Numbered from the stretch's first letter, positions 7,374 to 16,669 are shown. The stretch: DNA of 24,770 nucleotides from an uncultured Campylobacter sp. (GCA_905373295.1 CAJPSJ010000001.1:1-24770); one strand, 5' to 3'. Notes: a model not told the origin generated them from the letters alone. Program-made: numbers and translations.

Positions 7374-7940
7374 TCACTTTTCAATGTGATGTTTGACCAG
7401 ATACTCGATGATATTTACCGCATTATCGATGCCGCAATACGATGTGTCGATGCAGATATTGTAGTTTGCGGACGCGCCCCAGACTTGGTTGGTGTAGTAT
7501 TGATGAAAGCTCATCCTGCCTGCGTCGCTGTTTTCCATATACTCTCGCGCGTCGGTGTGACCCTCTTTTTCCAATCTAGCGAGCTTAAACTCATCGCTCG
7601 CGCGTAAAAATACCGTCAGCAGATCTGGATGTCCGCGCAAGAAAAACCCGGCGCAGCGCCCAAGCACTATAACGTTGCCGCCCGAGACGATCTTTTCGTA
7701 AATTGCTACGATGCGATCGCGCTTTTGCTCATTGGCTAGCTCGTTGTGCGATATTGCCTGAAGTAGCGTATTTACGGGCATTTCGTTGTAGAACTCATAC
7801 ATCTGCTCGAAGCAGCCAAGCTCGTCTGCTTTGCGGAGCAGATCCGCCTTGGCTAGATAGGTGTAGCCTAAGCGCTCGGCTAGTTTGCGCGCGGTTTCGC
7901 GCCCGCCTGCGCCCGTTTGTCTAGCGATCGAGATTATCAT
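7374..7940 (-). CDS. Cytidylate kinase-like family protein
   Basis: A 188-residue P-loop protein. It starts MIISIARQTGAGGRETARKL, the modified Walker A (RQTGAGGR in place of GxxGxGK) typical of the cytidylate kinase-like family (PF13189), and has NVIVLGRCAGFFL at about residues 88-100 and the lid-like RMSFHQYYTNQVWG near 141-154. The family is related to CMP kinase but its substrate is generally unknown, and the true housekeeping cmk should be elsewhere. Start ATG at 7938-7940 has TAAGGAGAAAAT upstream and lies nine bases after the lrgB stop, so it is the last gene of an lrgA-lrgB operon. Confidence 0.85.
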   Translation of the reverse strand: MIISIARQTGAGGRETARKLAERLGYTYLAKADLLRKADELGCFEQMYEFYNEMPVNTLLQAISHNELANEQKRDRIVAIYEKIVSGGNVIVLGRCAGFFLRGHPDLLTVFLRASDEFKLARLEKEGHTDAREYMENSDAGRMSFHQYYTNQVWGASANYNICIDTSYCGIDNAVNIIEYLVKHHIEK

Positions 7941-7949
7941 ATTTTCTCC

Positions 7950-8642
7950 TTAGATGAAATGTGCAAAAATACCGGCACCGATGACGGTAAGAAGCCCCGT
8001 AACCGCCATCGCTAAAGACGCCATTGCGCCCTCTACGTCACCGATCTCAAGAGCGCGCGCCGTTCCCATCGCGTGGCTCGCGCAGCCTAGGGCGATACCT
8101 TTTGCCATCGCCTTTTTGATGCCAAAAATTTTAAGTAGCGCCTCGCCAAATACACTGCCGATGATGCCCGTAGCGATGATGCAGGCCACCGTTAGTGTCA
8201 CGATGCCACCTAAGCTTTCGCTGATACCCATACCGATTGGCGCCGTGACAGATTTCGGTAGTAGCGTGACATACATTGTGTGATTTAGCCCAAATATCAC
8301 CGACATCGCATAGATGCTGCCTAGCCCTGCGATCATACCCGAAATCAGTCCTGCGAAAATAGCTAAAAAATTACTTCGCAAAAGCGCCAGCTGCTCGTAT
8401 AGCGGCACGGCTAGACAGACGGTGATCGGCGTTAAGAAAAAACTAATGTGCGAGGCGCTCGCGTTAAATTTCTCGTATGGAATTTTAAAGATTAAAAGCA
8501 CGCAGACGGTAAGCACGATACCGATTAGAAGCGGGTTGAAAATCGTTAACTTAAAGCGCTTTTTTAGATAAAGTCCCAGCTCAAACGAGCCTAGGCACAA
8601 AAATACGCCGAAAAAAGCGGAGTTCATTAAAATTTCTCTCAT
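7950..8642 (-). CDS. lrgB: LrgB family integral membrane protein
   Basis: A 230-residue protein with six to eight hydrophobic segments. Family hallmarks are FNPLLIGIVLT near residue 35, the signature SVTAPIGMGISESLGG near 130-145, and GCASHAMGTARALEIGDVEGAMASLAMAVTG near 186-216. LrgB works with the holin-like LrgA in the inner membrane; in Gram-positive bacteria the pair affects murein hydrolase activity and has also been tied to pyruvate uptake. The role in Campylobacter is not established. It overlaps lrgA by four bases (ATGA), so the two are coupled. Confidence 0.92.
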   Translation of the reverse strand: MREILMNSAFFGVFLCLGSFELGLYLKKRFKLTIFNPLLIGIVLTVCVLLIFKIPYEKFNASASHISFFLTPITVCLAVPLYEQLALLRSNFLAIFAGLISGMIAGLGSIYAMSVIFGLNHTMYVTLLPKSVTAPIGMGISESLGGIVTLTVACIIATGIIGSVFGEALLKIFGIKKAMAKGIALGCASHAMGTARALEIGDVEGAMASLAMAVTGLLTVIGAGIFAHFI

Positions 8643-9097
8643 TTTTTGTCGTCTCCGGATAAAATTTCGCGTTCCAGCTTCGCATCCACGCCCTTTGTAT
8701 TCACGCCGTCTTGTTCGTGCGCGGCTTCGTAAAGCCTGCGCTTAACGCGGGCGAGAGCGATTTTATAAAAAATTTGCGTTACCGCGCCGCTTGCACCGAT
8801 GACTACTACCGTAGAGACTGCCGTAATCGCGATGATTGCGAAAAGATGCTGGCGTAGCGCGTCGCCTGCGATGATGATCGCAGCGCCCGCCGGGATAAAG
8901 ATCACCGGCATAATCTGCATAAAAAACGACACGGTTTCTCTAATCTGCGATACTTTGATGAGTTTGAAGATCAGGGCTAAAAGCATAATGACTAGCCCAT
9001 AGATGCTAGCGGGGATTGGCACAGGCACGAGCGCCGCCAAAATCTCCGCAACAAAAGATATTCCTAAAATCACACTAAATTGGATTAAGTAGTTCAA
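8639..9097 (-). CDS. lrgA: LrgA/CidA family holin-like protein
   Basis: A 152-residue protein with four membrane segments in the first 115 residues. The family motif PIPASIYGLVIMLLALIFKLIKV (written here only as PIPASIYGLV, residues 27-36) and the following FFMQIMPVIFIPAGAAII are typical. A charged C-terminal tail of about 35 residues (ALARVKRRLYEAAHEQ and on) is longer than in most LrgA. It is the first gene of the lrgA-lrgB-kinase-like operon; start ATG at 9095-9097 has CCGAGGTAAAC upstream. No regulator of the LytSR type lies in the window. Confidence 0.9.
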   Translation of the reverse strand: MNYLIQFSVILGISFVAEILAALVPVPIPASIYGLVIMLLALIFKLIKVSQIRETVSFFMQIMPVIFIPAGAAIIIAGDALRQHLFAIIAITAVSTVVVIGASGAVTQIFYKIALARVKRRLYEAAHEQDGVNTKGVDAKLEREILSGDDKK

Positions 9098-9309
9098 AGT
9101 TTACCTCGGATTAAAATTTAGGGCTAAATTTAGCACTTTGCAGTTAAAATAGATATTAATCTTGCTAGGTTTGGGCGAAATTTTGCGGCAAAATTTACTT
9201 AAGCAAGCTCTGTAGCTAAGCTCTGGGTAGAATTTTGCGATTTATCATAGCGCTAAATTTAGCCTTGCGGCACGGGTAAAATCCGGCGATGACTATTCAA
9301 TCAAGCATC

Positions 9310-9549
9310 CTACCCTAGCTCGATTTTGACGCTTAGAACCTTGCAGACTAGATCGAAAATTTCAATATCGACGTTGGGTGCGTATTCGTCCAAGACCGTA
9401 TAAACTTCGGCGCGCATATCCTCGTCATGGCCCGGGTGCGAGCGCGAATACAGCTCGTCAGTGCGGCGCACGAGCGTGAGATTATCGATATCTCGCTCGC
9501 GCATCGCCTGCTTGAGCCGCTTTGAAATTTGCCATTTGAAACTTTGCAT
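9310..9549 (-). CDS. Small hypothetical protein (79 residues)
   Basis: Start ATG at 9547-9549 follows AAAGGGGAGAAA, one of the best ribosome binding sites in the window, so the gene is probably real. The protein is charged and soluble, starts MQSFKWQISKRLKQAMRERD and ends DLVCKVLSVKIELG. The pattern of an early RLKQAMRER helix and a closing LxxKVLSV...L faintly recalls a Cro/CI-type helix-turn-helix fold, but the turn itself is not recognisable, so no DNA-binding claim is made. It stands alone, with spacers of about 210 and 170 bases on either side. Confidence 0.6.
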   Translation of the reverse strand: MQSFKWQISKRLKQAMRERDIDNLTLVRRTDELYSRSHPGHDEDMRAEVYTVLDEYAPNVDIEIFDLVCKVLSVKIELG

Positions 9550-9718
9550 TTTCTCCCCTTTAAATTTGCGCGATACTAGCCAAAAGGGCTTTAAAGTTTA
9601 ATTTCTTAAATCCGGTGGCGCGTTTCGGCGCGATCAGCGAGCCTGCGCCGCTCGGTCTTACGCTTGCAAATATAAACGAGCCGGGTTTAGATCAAGGTTT
9701 TACCGACTAAATAGAAGA

Positions 9719-10615
9719 TTATCTTTGCGTAAATAGCGCTAAATCTTGCAAAGCCAATGGGATTACTTCGCCGTGCGAAGCGCCTTCGTAGAGCCTAAAC
9801 TCGCAAGAAAGCCCCCTTGCTTCTAAAATTTCAGCTAGATCTGCCGCTTTTAAAATTCCTGCTTTATCGGTTTTTCCTTTACGCATTTCACGTGAGCCGG
9901 CAACGAGCATTATGAATTTCGCTTTTAAATTTGATCTAAGCTTTCCCTCGTCTAGGGCATCTCTGATCAGCTGTGATTCGCCCCACCACAACGAAGGTGA
10001 GGCGATAAAAAACTCGTCGAAAATCCCATCGTCGCGCAGCAAAGCATAAATCCCGAATAGCCCGCCAAAAGAATGTCCGAAGTAAATTTTATTGCTTTTT
10101 GCCGTAGAGTATTTTTTCTCCACGAGCGGAAATAGTTCATCTTTTACGAAATCGTAAAATTCTGCTGCGCCGCCGCCGTTTGTATATTCTTCGCCGCTCG
10201 CCGCAGGCGTTAAATTTCTCGTGCGACGCTTAATATCATACGCTAGCGGGCTGTCGTATCCGATGCCTACTATAAGGACGGTTTTGCTTAATTTCGGCAC
10301 CGTTTTTGCGTTTTGCTTTGCGCCATTCGCATAAATTTTCGCATAGGAGTTTAAAAGTATCGGAAACTGCGCGTTCGCATCAACCATAAAAACTACCCTA
10401 TCGTAGCGAGCGACATTTTTTGGGCGAGCTATAAAAATTTTATATTTTTCGCCGTTCTTGCTTTTTAGAATAAAATCGCTCACATTAAACATTTTGTGCG
10501 CAGCTCCACTTGCCTGCTCAATCTTTTGCGGCGGTTTTGCCCTCAGATCGCAAGCGAATAAGCATACTAAAAAGAGTGCGTCGAATACCACAAGGAAGTT
10601 CTTTGGGCTTACCAT
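9719..10615 (-). CDS. Alpha/beta hydrolase, Fes/IroE-like siderophore esterase
   Basis: A 298-residue protein of the esterase D/IroE type. An N-terminal hydrophobic stretch (FLVVFDALFLVCLFACDLRA, residues 7-26) is a signal peptide or, with its Cys, a possible lipoprotein signal, so it should act in the periplasm. The nucleophile sits in GHSFGG (about residues 179-184), the catalytic His in GASHGEVIP near 278-286, and an Asp/Glu lies between; FIASPSLWWGE after the elbow is typical of the family. It probably cleaves an ester siderophore such as a ferric catecholate so that iron is released. Its start overlaps the end of the TonB-dependent receptor gene by seven bases, so the two are one operon under the same iron control. 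Confidence 0.82.
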   Translation of the reverse strand: MVSPKNFLVVFDALFLVCLFACDLRAKPPQKIEQASGAAHKMFNVSDFILKSKNGEKYKIFIARPKNVARYDRVVFMVDANAQFPILLNSYAKIYANGAKQNAKTVPKLSKTVLIVGIGYDSPLAYDIKRRTRNLTPAASGEEYTNGGGAAEFYDFVKDELFPLVEKKYSTAKSNKIYFGHSFGGLFGIYALLRDDGIFDEFFIASPSLWWGESQLIRDALDEGKLRSNLKAKFIMLVAGSREMRKGKTDKAGILKAADLAEILEARGLSCEFRLYEGASHGEVIPLALQDLALFTQR

Positions 10616-12732
10616 TTAGCGTTTACCTTAAACCAAAACCTCCTGCCCTCCTCGGGATACCAATAGTAATTGCCGTCGTCTGCGAGACCCTCGTCGTATC
10701 GGACGTTATCAAAGATATTATAAGCGGTTAAATTTAGGCTCAGATTATCGTTTAAATCGTATTGTGCGCCCAAATCCGTAGTAAAAAGCTTTTTGTCGTT
10801 TTTACTAACCCTATTGCCCGGACCGAATTGCACGCTTGTAAGCTCGCTTTCGTAATTAAGACCGATAAAGGTAGAAAGCGGAGCGATAGGCCTATAGCTA
10901 AGCGTCGCATGTGCGGCATGCTTCGGAGTAGCGGTCAGGGATTTGCCATCCAGCCTACTAAGATTGGTTTGGCTAAATTTAACGGCGCCGTTTGGCGTAT
11001 AGATCGTAGGATCCCCGGTTTCGATCTCGGAGTGGCTATAGGTATAGTTTGCCTTGAAATTTAGACTCTTAGTAATATCGTAATCGCCACTCAGCTCAAC
11101 GCCGTAAACCTCGGCTCCTTCTATATTAAAATACGTTCCCCAACCAGGACAATTAACGCTCGGCGCGCCGGCGCAGCCTCCGTAAGCGGGAATCCTATTG
11201 ATATTGCTGCCATCAGTATCTAAAATTTTATCTTTGAAGTCGTTTTTAAATAGCGTGATATTGCCGCGCAGATCGTCTGCATTGTCGTAATAAAGCCCGA
11301 TCTCGTAGGTCGTGCTTTTCTCGGGCTTTAAATCCTTGTTACCGAAATCTATAATCCTCCAGCCGCCCTGAATCGTGCCTACTTCCGGCGAAATTTGATT
11401 GACGTTGGGAGTTTTATAGCCGGTTGCGACGCCGCCTTTGATCGTCCAGGTATCGCCTATATTAAACGTCGCGTAGGCTCTAGGAGAAAAGTGGTTGCCG
11501 AAGTATTCGTTGTGCGTGAGCCTGCCGCCGAGCGTTAAAAATAGCGTATTTTCCAAAATTTCGATCTCATCCTCTAAAAATCCCGCATGCTCGTTCATAG
11601 AAAATCGCTGCGGAGAGCGCAAATTTTGCCTGCTCGCGTTTGAAACGATGAAAGTCGTTTGCACATCCTGTTTGCTAAAATCATAGCCGAAGGTAAGCGT
11701 ATTTATACCGAGATAAGTCGTAAATTTGGAATTAAAATTTCTATTTTTTACGATTGCGGGCGAAAGGCTATCAAAAATGCTCGTACGGCGAGTCTTATCC
11801 CAAAAATAACTTATATCAGCGCTTAAGCTTTCAAACTCGCCCAAATATCCGACGCCGTGATTTTCTCTTTTATATTTATAGTGATTTAATCCGCGCGCGT
11901 TGGGATAAACGGCGGTTTTACCAAGAGTCCTTGAATAATCGTGATTTTGCCTTCCGGTTTGAACGTAAAATTTATTATTTTCATCCGGCGTTAGCCAAAG
12001 CTTAGCGTTAGAATCCGATTTATCGCTCTTTTGATAGCCTCCCTTATAGCCGTCCTCGTCGCGCAGCTTTTTATATCCCCACAGCTGAAGCGCCGCATAC
12101 TGCCCGAAGGGAATATTGACGTAAGCTTCGCCCATCTTACCGTTTCCGATACCCTCGTGATCTTGGATAGTCGTAGATATGGCGGCGCTTCCGCTAAATT
12201 TAGAAAAATTCTTTTTCGTAATGATATTTATCACGCCGCCTACCGCATCGCTTCCGTAAAGCGAGCTCATAGGTCCTCTAATCACCTCGATACGCTCGAT
12301 CGCTCCTGCGGGCGGGATAAAATTCGAGTTCATATCGCCCGCTCCGCCTTTCGGGTTCGCCGCCGCGGAACTTACGCGTTTGCCGTCGATAAGCACAAGG
12401 GTTTGAGAGCTTTCCATTCCTCTGATGGATATCCCGCTTGCCGGGCCGTCGTCGCCTGCGATAACGCTGACGCCAGGCATTTTATTCGCGATATCGTGCA
12501 GCGAAGTGAAGCTGCCGCTTGATATTTCTTTATTATCCAAGGTAGAGATGGAGGCCGGCGCCTGCCTAATATCTTGGCGAAAGCCGCTCGCACTTACTAC
12601 GATTTCGCCAAGATTCGTGCTATTTGCGTCACTGCTTAGATGCGAGCCTTCGACGCCGCATAAAATCGAAACGCTCGCGCATATCGATAATGCGATAAAT
12701 TTCGCCTTTTTAAAATACATATCTTTTTGCAT
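10609..12732 (-). CDS. TonB-dependent outer membrane receptor (ferric siderophore, CirA/FepA/CfrA type)
   Basis: A 707-residue receptor with signal peptide (residues about 5-28). A TonB-box-like GEIVVSASG lies near 42-50, then the plug domain: RQAPASISTLD, GVSVIAGDDGPASGISIRGM, TLVLIDGKRVSS, IERIEVIRGPMSSLYGSDAVGGVINIITKK. The rest is a beta-barrel, with LKPEKSTTYEIGLYYD near 475-490 and a last strand ending RRFWFKVNAKW. An extracellular-loop cysteine pair (GGCAGAPSVNC) could form a disulfide. The length and plug match catecholate receptors such as C. jejuni CfrA/CfrB, but the ligand cannot be read from sequence. It leads an operon with an esterase, which suggests an ester-type siderophore. 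GAGGAAC lies six bases before the ATG. Confidence 0.92.
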   Translation of the reverse strand: MQKDMYFKKAKFIALSICASVSILCGVEGSHLSSDANSTNLGEIVVSASGFRQDIRQAPASISTLDNKEISSGSFTSLHDIANKMPGVSVIAGDDGPASGISIRGMESSQTLVLIDGKRVSSAAANPKGGAGDMNSNFIPPAGAIERIEVIRGPMSSLYGSDAVGGVINIITKKNFSKFSGSAAISTTIQDHEGIGNGKMGEAYVNIPFGQYAALQLWGYKKLRDEDGYKGGYQKSDKSDSNAKLWLTPDENNKFYVQTGRQNHDYSRTLGKTAVYPNARGLNHYKYKRENHGVGYLGEFESLSADISYFWDKTRRTSIFDSLSPAIVKNRNFNSKFTTYLGINTLTFGYDFSKQDVQTTFIVSNASRQNLRSPQRFSMNEHAGFLEDEIEILENTLFLTLGGRLTHNEYFGNHFSPRAYATFNIGDTWTIKGGVATGYKTPNVNQISPEVGTIQGGWRIIDFGNKDLKPEKSTTYEIGLYYDNADDLRGNITLFKNDFKDKILDTDGSNINRIPAYGGCAGAPSVNCPGWGTYFNIEGAEVYGVELSGDYDITKSLNFKANYTYSHSEIETGDPTIYTPNGAVKFSQTNLSRLDGKSLTATPKHAAHATLSYRPIAPLSTFIGLNYESELTSVQFGPGNRVSKNDKKLFTTDLGAQYDLNDNLSLNLTAYNIFDNVRYDEGLADDGNYYWYPEEGRRFWFKVNAKW

Positions 12733-12764
12733 TTTTGTTCCTCTATTTTGAAATTTAATCGCGG

Positions 12765-12770
12765 ATTATA
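12765..12770 (-). promoter_or_regulatory. -10 box of the receptor-esterase operon
   Basis: On the minus strand this is a perfect TATAAT, about 33 bases before the receptor start codon. It is the only such match in the leader. Confidence 0.5.
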
Positions 12771-12786
12771 ACTCAAAGCGGATAAA

Positions 12787-12805
12787 TTTAATATTAATTA
12801 TTAAA
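12787..12805 (-). promoter_or_regulatory. Fur-box-like palindrome
   Basis: Nineteen bases with perfect seven-base inverted arms, TTTAATA and TATTAAA, around five bases. It matches the classic GATAATGATAATCATTATC box at about 11 of 19 positions and overlaps the -35 region of the TATAAT box. In an AT-rich leader such a palindrome can arise by chance, but position and target gene fit repression by Fur in iron-rich conditions. Confidence 0.4.
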
Positions 12806-13404
12806 GTATTTTTATAGAATTAAATTTAACTAATAATTCCCCGTTCCATCGATATTTTTATAAAAATTATTTTAAATAAAGTACAACATATAATCAAGAA
12901 ATTGCTGTAAATAAGTAAAATTTTATAACGCCCGGCATTAATTATCAAATCGTTTTGAAGAAATTTTGCACAGTTTTGATTTTATCTGCTCTAAGAATCA
13001 TTTTCGCTTTTGTGGACGTGTATATTTTAAACTATCGAAGGCATTACAAGCGGCAACGCGAAAACGGCTTTGCTCTATTGATTTCGCGTATCCTGCGGCT
13101 TGCGATAATTATTAGACTAACATGGGATTAATGCACGATGGTTTTTAACACAGTAGCTTCGTATGAATAAATTTATATTACTAAGGGGTATAATCGCTTC
13201 GGCGCAATTTAAAATTTTGAGTAGTTTATATAGGCGGATTTAATTTTAAAATAGTTTTATCAGCACGGCACAATCTGTCGAGGTTTTAAATTTAGAAGTA
13301 AAAAAGCAATTTAAATTTAAAATCCTGGCGCAAGAATACAAAATAAGAAGATAAATTTAATAAGACCCCGCAAATTTTAAAATTTAGCGAGATCAAATTT
13401 GGAT

Positions 13405-15486
13405 TTACGCCGCAGGCACGCTATTTTCGGCGTGCGTATCGTCCGAGTCCTTAGGCCTTAAAAGCCACTGCTTTGCAAAGATCAGCACGTATATCGCAGC
13501 GCCGATGCCATAACTTGCGTATTCGCTTGGGATAAACTCTATGAATTTTGCGCAGATATTAGGCACCAGCATTAGCGGCGTTACTAGCAGCAATAGCAGG
13601 CGCTCTACCATGTTGCACTTGGTTACGAACCAGCCTTGTAGCGCAGAGCTGAAGGCAAACATACCCACGATCGCCGTAGCAAAAATCAGCACGATTTGCA
13701 GTGGATCACTGATCCAAACGATACTTTTTGAATCCATCGGATCGCCGATGCTTTGGATCAAAAGCAGCTTATTGTTGAAAAAGAACGCAAACGGAAGTAC
13801 GGCGGTGCGTAGATCATACACGAAGCCCTGAAGTCCCACGGTTACCGGATTTGCCTTTGCGATACCCGCCGCAGCGTATGCGGCAATGCCTACCGGAGGG
13901 GTATCGTCGGCTAAAATTCCGAAATAAAATACGAAAAGATGCACCGCGATCGCAGGGATCAAAAAGCCGTTTTTGCCCGCTAGTATCAAAATCACCGGCG
14001 CAATCAGGCTCGAAACGACGATATAATTCGCCGTCGTAGGAAGTCCCATCCCCAAAATAAGGCTCATTATCGCAGTCATCAGAAGTATCAGAACTATGCT
14101 ATTTCCCGCGACCGCCTCCACGAGCTCTGAAAGAACCTGTCCCAGCCCGGTAAGCGAGATCGAGCCGATGATGATGCCCGCTAGCGCGGTGGCAACGGCT
14201 ACCGTGACCATATTTTTGGCAGCACCCACCATAGCCCAAAAAATATCGACAAAGCCGACGATAAAATCGGACTTGCCAACCTTTTCGCCAAATATCGTTT
14301 TCTTTGCAGGCTCTTGTACGATCATTATTAAAAATAGCACGCAAATTGAGTTAAATGCCGCAGAGATCGCGCTTTCTTTCAGAATCAATAGAGTAAAAAG
14401 AAGCACTAAAATCGGTATTATGTAATGAATGCCACTAAATATAATTTTTAGCTTTGAAACCTTGGCGTAATCGCGGCTGCCGTGAAGCCCCAACTTGCAG
14501 CTTTCCAGATGCACGATAAAAAATAGCCCCGCGTAGCAGACGAAGGCAGGAATCACCGCTGCGATCATTACGTTGGTGTAGCTCATACCTAAAAATTCCG
14601 CGATGATAAACGCCGCAGCGCCCATGATAGGCGGCATTAGCTGCCCGTTTACGCCGGCGGCAACCTCGATAGCGCCCGCCTTAGTGGCGGTAAGCCCTGC
14701 CTTTTTCATTAGTGGGATCGTAAAGGTGCCCACCGTCACGACGTTTGCGGTCGAGCTACCGCTTACCATGCCGGTTAGCCCGCTGGCGATTACGCTAGCC
14801 TTGGCGGGTCCTCCGCGGAAGCGACCTAAAATCGCAAACGCTACGTTTATAAAATACTGCCCCGCTCCGGCTCGCTCCAAAAGCGCACCGAATAGCACGA
14901 ACAGATAGATGAAACTGGTACTGACCCCTACCGGCACGCCGAATACGCCCTCTGTAGTTAAAAACATATGCCCTGCAAGCAGTTCAAAGCTTGCGCCGCG
15001 GTGCGCGATGATATCGGGCATATAGGGGCCGAAGTAGCAATACAAAAGGAAGGTAAAAGCGATAATGCCAAGCGCTGGTCCCATCATACGACGACCTGCT
15101 TCAAAGAGTATGAAAATTCCGATAAAGGCTGCTACGATATCTCTGGTTAAATAATTTCCCGGGCGCTGCGCTAGCCCGTTAAATTCTATCGCAGGATACA
15201 AGATCGCGGCGACTCCGACGATTAATAAAATATAATCGTAAAACGGGATATAAAAATGTGCTTTAGAGCGCGGGCGAAACGGAAAAAGCGAAAAAATTAT
15301 AAAAATGGCGAACGCCAAGTGGATTGAGCGCGCGATATTCGTATTTAGCGTAAAATACGCGATGTAAAGCTGAAAGACCGACCACGCGAAGCAGACCAGC
15401 GTCACGAGCCAGAAGATCTTTTTAGAGGTAAATTCTCTACTTTTTACCTCTAAAACCTGCTCATCTTTTTGTGTAGATTTCTCCAT
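13405..15486 (-). CDS. TRAP transporter fused permease (TAXI type, DctQM-like)
   Basis: A 693-residue inner-membrane protein joining the small (4-TM) and large (12-TM) TRAP permease subunits. The DctM part is clear from GRFRGGPAKASVIASGLTG and MVSGSSTANVVTVGTFTIP near 230-260, GVNGQLMPPIMGAAAF near 280, MGLPTTANYIVVSSLIAPV near 480, and ADDTPPVGIAAYAAAGIAKANP near 530. A C-terminal set of further helices follows. The frame opens with TTG-ATG; the ATG at 15484-15486 is chosen. It lies eight bases after the stop of the binding-protein gene, so both are one operon. Substrate unknown; sodium-driven uptake of an organic acid is typical of TRAP systems. Confidence 0.92.
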   Translation of the reverse strand: MEKSTQKDEQVLEVKSREFTSKKIFWLVTLVCFAWSVFQLYIAYFTLNTNIARSIHLAFAIFIIFSLFPFRPRSKAHFYIPFYDYILLIVGVAAILYPAIEFNGLAQRPGNYLTRDIVAAFIGIFILFEAGRRMMGPALGIIAFTFLLYCYFGPYMPDIIAHRGASFELLAGHMFLTTEGVFGVPVGVSTSFIYLFVLFGALLERAGAGQYFINVAFAILGRFRGGPAKASVIASGLTGMVSGSSTANVVTVGTFTIPLMKKAGLTATKAGAIEVAAGVNGQLMPPIMGAAAFIIAEFLGMSYTNVMIAAVIPAFVCYAGLFFIVHLESCKLGLHGSRDYAKVSKLKIIFSGIHYIIPILVLLFTLLILKESAISAAFNSICVLFLIMIVQEPAKKTIFGEKVGKSDFIVGFVDIFWAMVGAAKNMVTVAVATALAGIIIGSISLTGLGQVLSELVEAVAGNSIVLILLMTAIMSLILGMGLPTTANYIVVSSLIAPVILILAGKNGFLIPAIAVHLFVFYFGILADDTPPVGIAAYAAAGIAKANPVTVGLQGFVYDLRTAVLPFAFFFNNKLLLIQSIGDPMDSKSIVWISDPLQIVLIFATAIVGMFAFSSALQGWFVTKCNMVERLLLLLVTPLMLVPNICAKFIEFIPSEYASYGIGAAIYVLIFAKQWLLRPKDSDDTHAENSVPAA

Positions 15487-15494
15487 CAACTAGC

Positions 15495-16436
15495 CTATTT
15501 CAGCAGCCCAGCTTCTTTATACACCGCCTCTGCCGCAGGATGAAGCGGCGCGCTGAGCCCCTCTAAAAGAGATTCTTTGCTTACTAAATTTAGCGCAGGG
15601 TGTAGCTTTTTATACTCGTCAAAATTATCAAGTATCGCCTTAACTACCGCTCTAACCGCTTCGTCGCTTTGGCTAGCGTCAGTTACGAGTACGGCCTTTA
15701 CGCCGATAGTCTGCGTATCGTGGTCTACGCCGTCATACATTTTCGCAGGGATCACGCCTTTGGCAAAATATGGATATTTTTCTAGAATTTTTTTGATATG
15801 CTCATCGTCGATGCCGACTAAGTCGATAGGAAGCGAAGTCGCCGCATCGGTAATATTTGCGGTCGGATGTCCTACGACATAGAAGTATCCGTCGATCTTC
15901 TTATCTTTTAGCGCCATCGGGCATTCTTGCGCGGTTAAGACGCCGTGTTGGGCGAGCTTTTTAAGATCGAAGTCGTAGTTTTCAAAAACTATCGTGCTGG
16001 TTAGCTCGTTGCCGCTGCCCGGGTTTCCGATATTGATCTTTTTGCCCGCAGCGTCGCCGTAGGCTTTGATACCGCTCTCCTTAGAGACGACGAAAGCCAA
16101 AAGCTCCGGATAGATCGAAATTACGGAGCGTAAATTTTTATCCGCCGCGCCTTGGAATTTGCCCGTACCGTTGTATTTATCATAGACGACGTCGCTTTGA
16201 ACGAAGCCGAAATTTAGCTCTTTTTTAAGCACGTTATTGACGTTATACGTCGAGCCGCCCGTCGATTGCACGGAGCATTTCATATTTTTATCCATATTTA
16301 CCAAGCGGCAAATAGCGCCTCCTACCGGATAATAGGTGCCGGTCATACCGCCGGTGCCGATATTGATGAACTCCTTAGCGCCTGAAACGCTAGCTAGTAA
16401 GGCCAAACCGGCCAAAGCAACAGAAAATTTTTTCAT
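15495..16436 (-). CDS. TAXI family TRAP transporter substrate-binding protein
   Basis: A 313-residue periplasmic protein with a clear signal peptide (MKKFSVALAGLALLASVSGA, cleavage after about residue 20). The mature protein begins with the TAXI signature NIGTGGMTGTYYPVGGAICR, and has INIGNPGSGNE near 133, which lines the binding pocket in this family, and GYFYVVGHP near 183. It delivers its ligand, unknown here, to the fused permease just downstream. Start ATG at 16434-16436 has AAAAAGGAGCAAAG in front, the strong site of the operon, so the binding protein is probably made in excess over the permease. Confidence 0.94.
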   Translation of the reverse strand: MKKFSVALAGLALLASVSGAKEFINIGTGGMTGTYYPVGGAICRLVNMDKNMKCSVQSTGGSTYNVNNVLKKELNFGFVQSDVVYDKYNGTGKFQGAADKNLRSVISIYPELLAFVVSKESGIKAYGDAAGKKINIGNPGSGNELTSTIVFENYDFDLKKLAQHGVLTAQECPMALKDKKIDGYFYVVGHPTANITDAATSLPIDLVGIDDEHIKKILEKYPYFAKGVIPAKMYDGVDHDTQTIGVKAVLVTDASQSDEAVRAVVKAILDNFDEYKKLHPALNLVSKESLLEGLSAPLHPAAEAVYKEAGLLK

Positions 16437-16669
16437 CTTTGCTCCTTTTTGAGTTAGAAGTTTGAAAGTATTGCTAAATTTCTATAAAATTCTAATAAAA
16501 ACAGATCGAATTTCGCGCAAATTTACGATTTTACACATCGTGGTGCAGGTGATTTAATATCAAAGTAGGGTGGCGATCTACTCTCATATGCAGAATTTTA
16601 CCGCGATAAAATTCTAAGCTTGAAATCCAAACGTCTGGAGATAAAATTTAACGCTATAAATTTCAAGTC

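Larger units (their letters stand above)
12733..13404. other. Long AT-rich spacer upstream of the receptor operon
   Basis: About 670 bases without a credible gene on either strand. The left end holds the receptor promoter and Fur-like box. The middle (about 12960-13190) is less AT-rich and may be decayed coding sequence, but no family is recognisable. The right end (13195-13395) is dominated by AAATTTAAAATTTT words. No tRNA-like cloverleaf was seen. Confidence 0.5.

Noticed and set aside
12031..12522. 163-codon plus-strand frame
   Set aside because: Antisense shadow of the TonB-dependent receptor plug domain, which is unambiguous on the minus strand.
16619..16667. CTTGAAAT / ATTTCAAG inverted repeat after truA as terminator
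   Set aside because: The arms are eight bases but separated by 33 bases and no T-run follows; too weak to call.
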